Shown piece by piece: positions 61,578-64,000 of a DNA stretch of 64,000 nucleotides. Made by a program: the position numbers and the translations under genes. Numbering within the stretch: position 1 is the first letter of the stretch; the number at the start of each line of letters is the position of its first letter. Source of the stretch: Holtiella tumoricola. GTDB lineage: Bacteria; Bacillota; Clostridia; Lachnospirales; Cellulosilyticaceae. The DNA lies in contig NZ_JAQIFT010000074.1 in assembly GCF_027857615.1 (NCBI RefSeq), positions 55,755-119,754 of the forward strand, given 5' to 3'. The notes under the pieces are model-generated. The model was not told where the DNA came from. It was given only the letters and a program-made list of their open reading frames with translations, and searched no databases.

Positions 61578-62015
61578 CTAATTTAATAAAGCCTGTGCAA
61601 AAGTTCTTCCTTCTAAACCATATTTTTCTTCAATTATATCTAATAAATCTTCAGTTGTTTTGCCTTGACTTTGCATCAATACAATTTCTTTTACGATTTG
61701 TCCTTGTTCACTGCGGTAAACCATATACCAAAGTTGTAATGATTTAAGAAGCTCTGCTTTATCTTTTTGAAGTCTTTTTATCTCTAACGCTGCACCTATC
61801 TCATCTACAAAGATTTCTTCATCTGCCGTTTGGTCTATAAAGATCTGGCCGTCTTCATTAAACCCTACTGAAATAATAGCATTTACTTTTTCTGCAATAG
61901 CTGCAATAGCTTCTGCTAACTCTTCTTTAATTTCAGTTGGAATATCATTAAACTTTGGTTCGAAATAATATTTATGATTATAAGGTGATACACTAATTAC
62001 AATTTGTTTTTCCAT
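61578..62015 (-). CDS. Conserved hypothetical protein (DUF6145-like)
   Basis: 145 residues, acidic, probably cytosolic. N-terminal strands (QIVISVSPYNHKYYFEPKFNDIP) are followed by a helix rich in Ala/Glu (EIKEELAEAIAAIAEKVNAIISVGF), a beta pair (DGQIFIDQTADEE) and long C-terminal helices (IKRLQKDKAELLKSLQLWYMV). I associate it with a family known as DUF6145 in Lachnospirales, from memory. The 10-12-base gaps to birA and coaX suggest one operon. There is no known function. Confidence 0.55.
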   Translation of the reverse strand: MEKQIVISVSPYNHKYYFEPKFNDIPTEIKEELAEAIAAIAEKVNAIISVGFNEDGQIFIDQTADEEIFVDEIGAALEIKRLQKDKAELLKSLQLWYMVYRSEQGQIVKEIVLMQSQGKTTEDLLDIIEEKYGLEGRTFAQALLN

Positions 62016-62027
62016 CTTAAACTCCTT

Positions 62028-62813
62028 CTATATATAGCCATAAAGTCCTCTAACAGAGACTTCACCTGCTAAAATTGTTTCTTCTATTCCATTTTGCTTT
62101 TGTACAATCAATCTACCTTCTACATCAATATCTTTTACTGTTGCTCTATAGCTTTCAGTACTACTAACAATATTAACTTCTCTATTCATATTAATACACT
62201 TATCTTTATATTGCTCAATAATATTGTGTAGTGATAGTTGTTTCTTATATTGTATATAATAACCTTCTAATTGTTCAAGTAAACAACTTATAATAGGCTC
62301 TCTCATGTAAACTTCTTTACCTTCTAAATATAATGAAGTTGCATAAGGTAAGTCATCAGGAAATTTTTTACTATTTACATTAATTCCTATTCCTATAATA
62401 ACAGCTGTGTCTTTCCCTGTGTTTACTAACTCACATAGTATACCACATACTTTTTTATTATTGACCACAATATCATTAGGCCATTTAATCATTGCCTCAA
62501 GGCCTGTCGTTTTCCTTATCGCTTCACAGGTAGCTAGTCCTGCTAATAAAGTTATTTGAGGTATTTTTTCTATTCCTATTTGTGGTTTAACTAAGATGCT
62601 CATCCAAATACCTGTTTCTTTAGGTGAATCCCATATGCGTCCTAAGCGACCTTTACCTTGTAATTGTTCTTCTGCAATAACTATACTTCCCTCCATTGCT
62701 CCTTCTTTTGCCCATGCTTTCAATCTTGTATTTGTAGAATCTATTTCTTCATAGTAAGCAATTTCTTTTCCTAAACATAATGTATTACTTTGTTTAATCC
62801 AATTAAGCTCCAT
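62028..62813 (-). CDS. birA: Biotin--[acetyl-CoA-carboxylase] ligase
   Basis: 261 residues. The catalytic biotin-ligase domain begins at once: DSTNTRLKAWA, then EEQLQGKGRLGRIWDSP (about 50-65, biotinyl-AMP loop with the Gly/Arg motif) and MIKWPNDIVVNNKKVCGIL with the Lys contacting biotin. The N-terminal helix-turn-helix of E. coli BirA is missing, so it should not act as a repressor. It joins biotin to carboxylase carriers. A TATAAT (62848-62853) lies upstream, with a weak -35. First gene of the row that reaches lysS. Confidence 0.94.
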   Translation of the reverse strand: MELNWIKQSNTLCLGKEIAYYEEIDSTNTRLKAWAKEGAMEGSIVIAEEQLQGKGRLGRIWDSPKETGIWMSILVKPQIGIEKIPQITLLAGLATCEAIRKTTGLEAMIKWPNDIVVNNKKVCGILCELVNTGKDTAVIIGIGINVNSKKFPDDLPYATSLYLEGKEVYMREPIISCLLEQLEGYYIQYKKQLSLHNIIEQYKDKCINMNREVNIVSSTESYRATVKDIDVEGRLIVQKQNGIEETILAGEVSVRGLYGYI

Positions 62814-63024
62814 CTAGTTCCCCCCAGATATACATTTTCTACGGTATATTATAACATACTATTTACTGATAGACAGACCTCTTAAATGAGGTCACACTCT
62901 TAAACTTTATCTTTTTTATTCTATACGAACCACAACCAAACTCATGTACATCAATAAAAAAAGCTTAGGGTATCTGAAGTGCCCCCTGTCAAGTAGACAG
63001 GTGAAATAATAAAAACTATTTTAT

Positions 63025-63057
63025 CTCCAACCTTATAAGTAGGGTTGGAGTTTTTTT
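63025..63057 (+). terminator. Plus-strand terminator at the IS end
   Basis: CTCCAACC (63025-63032) and GGTTGGAG (63043-63050) are followed by seven Ts on the plus strand. It can stop transcription entering the element from outside. Confidence 0.7.
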
Positions 63058-63982
63058 ACGCTGTTTTATAATTCAAATACTCTCTGTATTCAAGTGGAGT
63101 CATACATTTAAGACGTTTTTGGTATCTTCCACTATTGTAATAATCTATATAATCAATGACTGCTTGTTCCAGCTCATTGTAGGTATTAAAACTCTTCAAG
63201 TAATACATTTCTGATTTTAGCATTCCCCAAAAAGCCTCCATCGGTCCGTTATCTATACACCTTGATACCCTAGACATACTCTGTGTCATTCCTGCAGAAT
63301 CCAGTTTTTTCTTAAACGTTTTTGATGTATACTGAAATCCTCTATCACTATGAAAAATAGGTTCAACATTTGGGTGTTGTTCATAAGCTAGATCAAATGT
63401 TTCAAATACAAGCATATTATTATTGGAGTGTCCAATTACAAAAGAAACAATACTTTTATCTGCAAGGTCTAGAATAGCACTTAAGTAAGCTTTTCTGCCC
63501 ACTCCATATTTCATCTCTGTCACATCTGTAAGCCATTTTTCACCAAAGTTAGTCGCTGTAAATTCTCGATTTAGTATGTTAGTAGCTGTGATTTGTGGCG
63601 TAGATTTTATATAGTTCTTTTTCTTCTTTCTGCAAACAGACTTAAGATCTAACAAATTCATAAGTCTATAAATACGTTTTTGGTTTACATGAAAGTCATT
63701 TTCTCGGTTCAGTTTTATTGTCATCTGCCTATACCCAAGGATGCCTCCTCTTTCTTCATATGCATCTTTAATTAATGGAAGAAGTGTTTGATTAAATTTT
63801 TCATTTTCACTCTGTCCACGGTTCAACCACTTGTAATAAGAAGATCTTGGAATACCCGCAAGCTTACACAATCCACAAATGCTACATTCTTTTTCAGTAT
63901 GTACTTCTCTTATAGCTATATAAGTAGATTCATTTTGAACCTGACTTAAAATCGCCTCCTTTCTATTTCGTCTAGCTTTTTT
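63056..63982 (-). CDS. IS3 family transposase OrfB, DDE domain
   Basis: The frame from the slippery site to the stop holds a HTH_21-like region (GIPRSSYYKWLNRGQ and GGILGYRQMTIKLNRE) and an rve integrase core with the DDE triad: D in LTDVTEMKYG, D in HSDRGFQYTS and E in GPMEAFWGMLKSE, plus the K/R of the IS3 group. It joins IS ends to target DNA through a circular intermediate. No good start codon is seen: the in-frame TTG at 63871 lacks a ribosome site, and the frame is open to the window edge. Expression is more likely by -1 frameshift from OrfA. All catalytic residues are intact, so it may be active. Confidence 0.88.
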   Translation of the reverse strand, partial: KKARRNRKEAILSQVQNESTYIAIREVHTEKECSICGLCKLAGIPRSSYYKWLNRGQSENEKFNQTLLPLIKDAYEERGGILGYRQMTIKLNRENDFHVNQKRIYRLMNLLDLKSVCRKKKKNYIKSTPQITATNILNREFTATNFGEKWLTDVTEMKYGVGRKAYLSAILDLADKSIVSFVIGHSNNNMLVFETFDLAYEQHPNVEPIFHSDRGFQYTSKTFKKKLDSAGMTQSMSRVSRCIDNGPMEAFWGMLKSEMYYLKSFNTYNELEQAVIDYIDYYNSGRYQKRLKCMTPLEYREYLNYKTA

Positions 63983-63999
63983 AGAAATGCCATCTCCAA
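63946..63999 (-). CDS. IS3 family OrfA, C-terminal end only
   Basis: Seventeen residues and a stop, ending MAFLKKLDEIERRRF, typical of the leucine-zipper end of IS3-group OrfA. The rest is beyond the right edge. The frame is +1 relative to OrfB and ends 36 bases into it. Confidence 0.6.
   Translation of the reverse strand: MEMAFLKKLDEIERRRF
63976..63982 (-). other. A6G slippery heptamer for -1 frameshift
   Basis: On the minus strand A-AAA-AAG lies with OrfA codons AAA and AAG in the zero frame, and -1 slippage gives the OrfB frame. GGAG about 11 bases upstream could stimulate the slip. Confidence 0.75.
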
Positions 64000-64000
64000 T

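Larger units (their letters stand above)
62975..64000 (-). mobile_element. IS3 family (IS150 group) element, one end, cut by the right edge
   Basis: The terminal sequence TGAAGTGCCCCCTGTCAAGT at 62975 fits the TG-start of an IS150-type inverted repeat, next to the transposase gene. The other end and target repeats lie outside, so the element's length cannot be given. It lies just upstream of birA. Confidence 0.75.

Noticed and set aside
62876..62893. GACCTC-GAGGTC palindrome upstream of birA as BirA operator
   Set aside because: This BirA has no DNA-binding domain and the dyad is unlike the known BirA or BioR sites.

Overview
The window looks like chromosome of a low-GC, anaerobic, spore-forming Clostridia, most like the Lachnospirales (Cellulosilyticum is the nearest genus I would guess; this is from gene content and order, not a search). 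Support: AT-rich intergenic DNA, strong AGGAGG ribosome sites, AddAB instead of RecBCD, HPr kinase, a Spo0E-like phosphatase, an [FeFe]-hydrogenase, and the gene orders rho-rpmE-DUF1385-prmC-prfA and birA-coaX-dusB-greA-lysS. I found no rRNA, tRNA, CRISPR array, prophage or plasmid functions.

Layout. 1-2.1 kb: a [FeFe]-hydrogenase-like gene cut by the left edge, its small [2Fe-2S] partner and a short unknown gene. 2.1-10.2 kb: a ThyX-like gene and addB-addA for recombination repair. 10.3-13.9 kb: small unknown and membrane peptides, a HAD phosphatase, then divergent cysK and an Rrf2/CymR-type regulator whose promoters carry matching palindromes. 14-22.4 kb: MATE exporter, secreted NlpC/P60 hydrolase, TIM-barrel protein, a heterodimeric ABC exporter and a Spo0E-like gene. 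22.5-33.1 kb: uvrC-hprK-glcK, two related secreted proteins on the plus strand, then uvrB and uvrA, with a LexA box at the uvrA promoter. 33.3-41.3 kb: surface and metal-related genes: a Cys-rich peptide, a DUF1540 protein, a large stalk-domain protein, a ZIP transporter, a DUF4358 lipoprotein and a tandem-duplicated 5'-nucleotidase. 41.5-46.3 kb: the translation/transcription block rho-rpmE-DUF1385-prmC-prfA. 46.4-51.2 kb: a c-di-GMP phosphodiesterase-like gene behind a lone ilvN, and a LonB-like protease. 51.6-54.2 kb: polyamine operon speD-speE-speB. 54.2-56.8 kb: meso-diaminopimelate dehydrogenase divergent from an XRE-TPR regulator. 56.8-62.8 kb: birA-DUF-coaX-dusB-unknown-greA-lysS. 62.98 kb to the right edge: one end of an IS3/IS150-group element whose two reading frames meet at an A6G slippery site.

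Together this is mostly core metabolism, DNA repair and gene expression. Functional links: nucleotide excision repair (uvrA, uvrB, uvrC) plus AddAB under at least partial SOS control; cysteine synthase with its probable repressor; and lysine/cell-wall supply (ddh). The less ordinary content is the set of small genes under 60 codons, the secreted three-copy domain family at 26.4-28.1 kb, several palindromic candidate operators, and the frameshifting transposase. I did not find a clear undescribed multi-gene defence or biosynthetic system.
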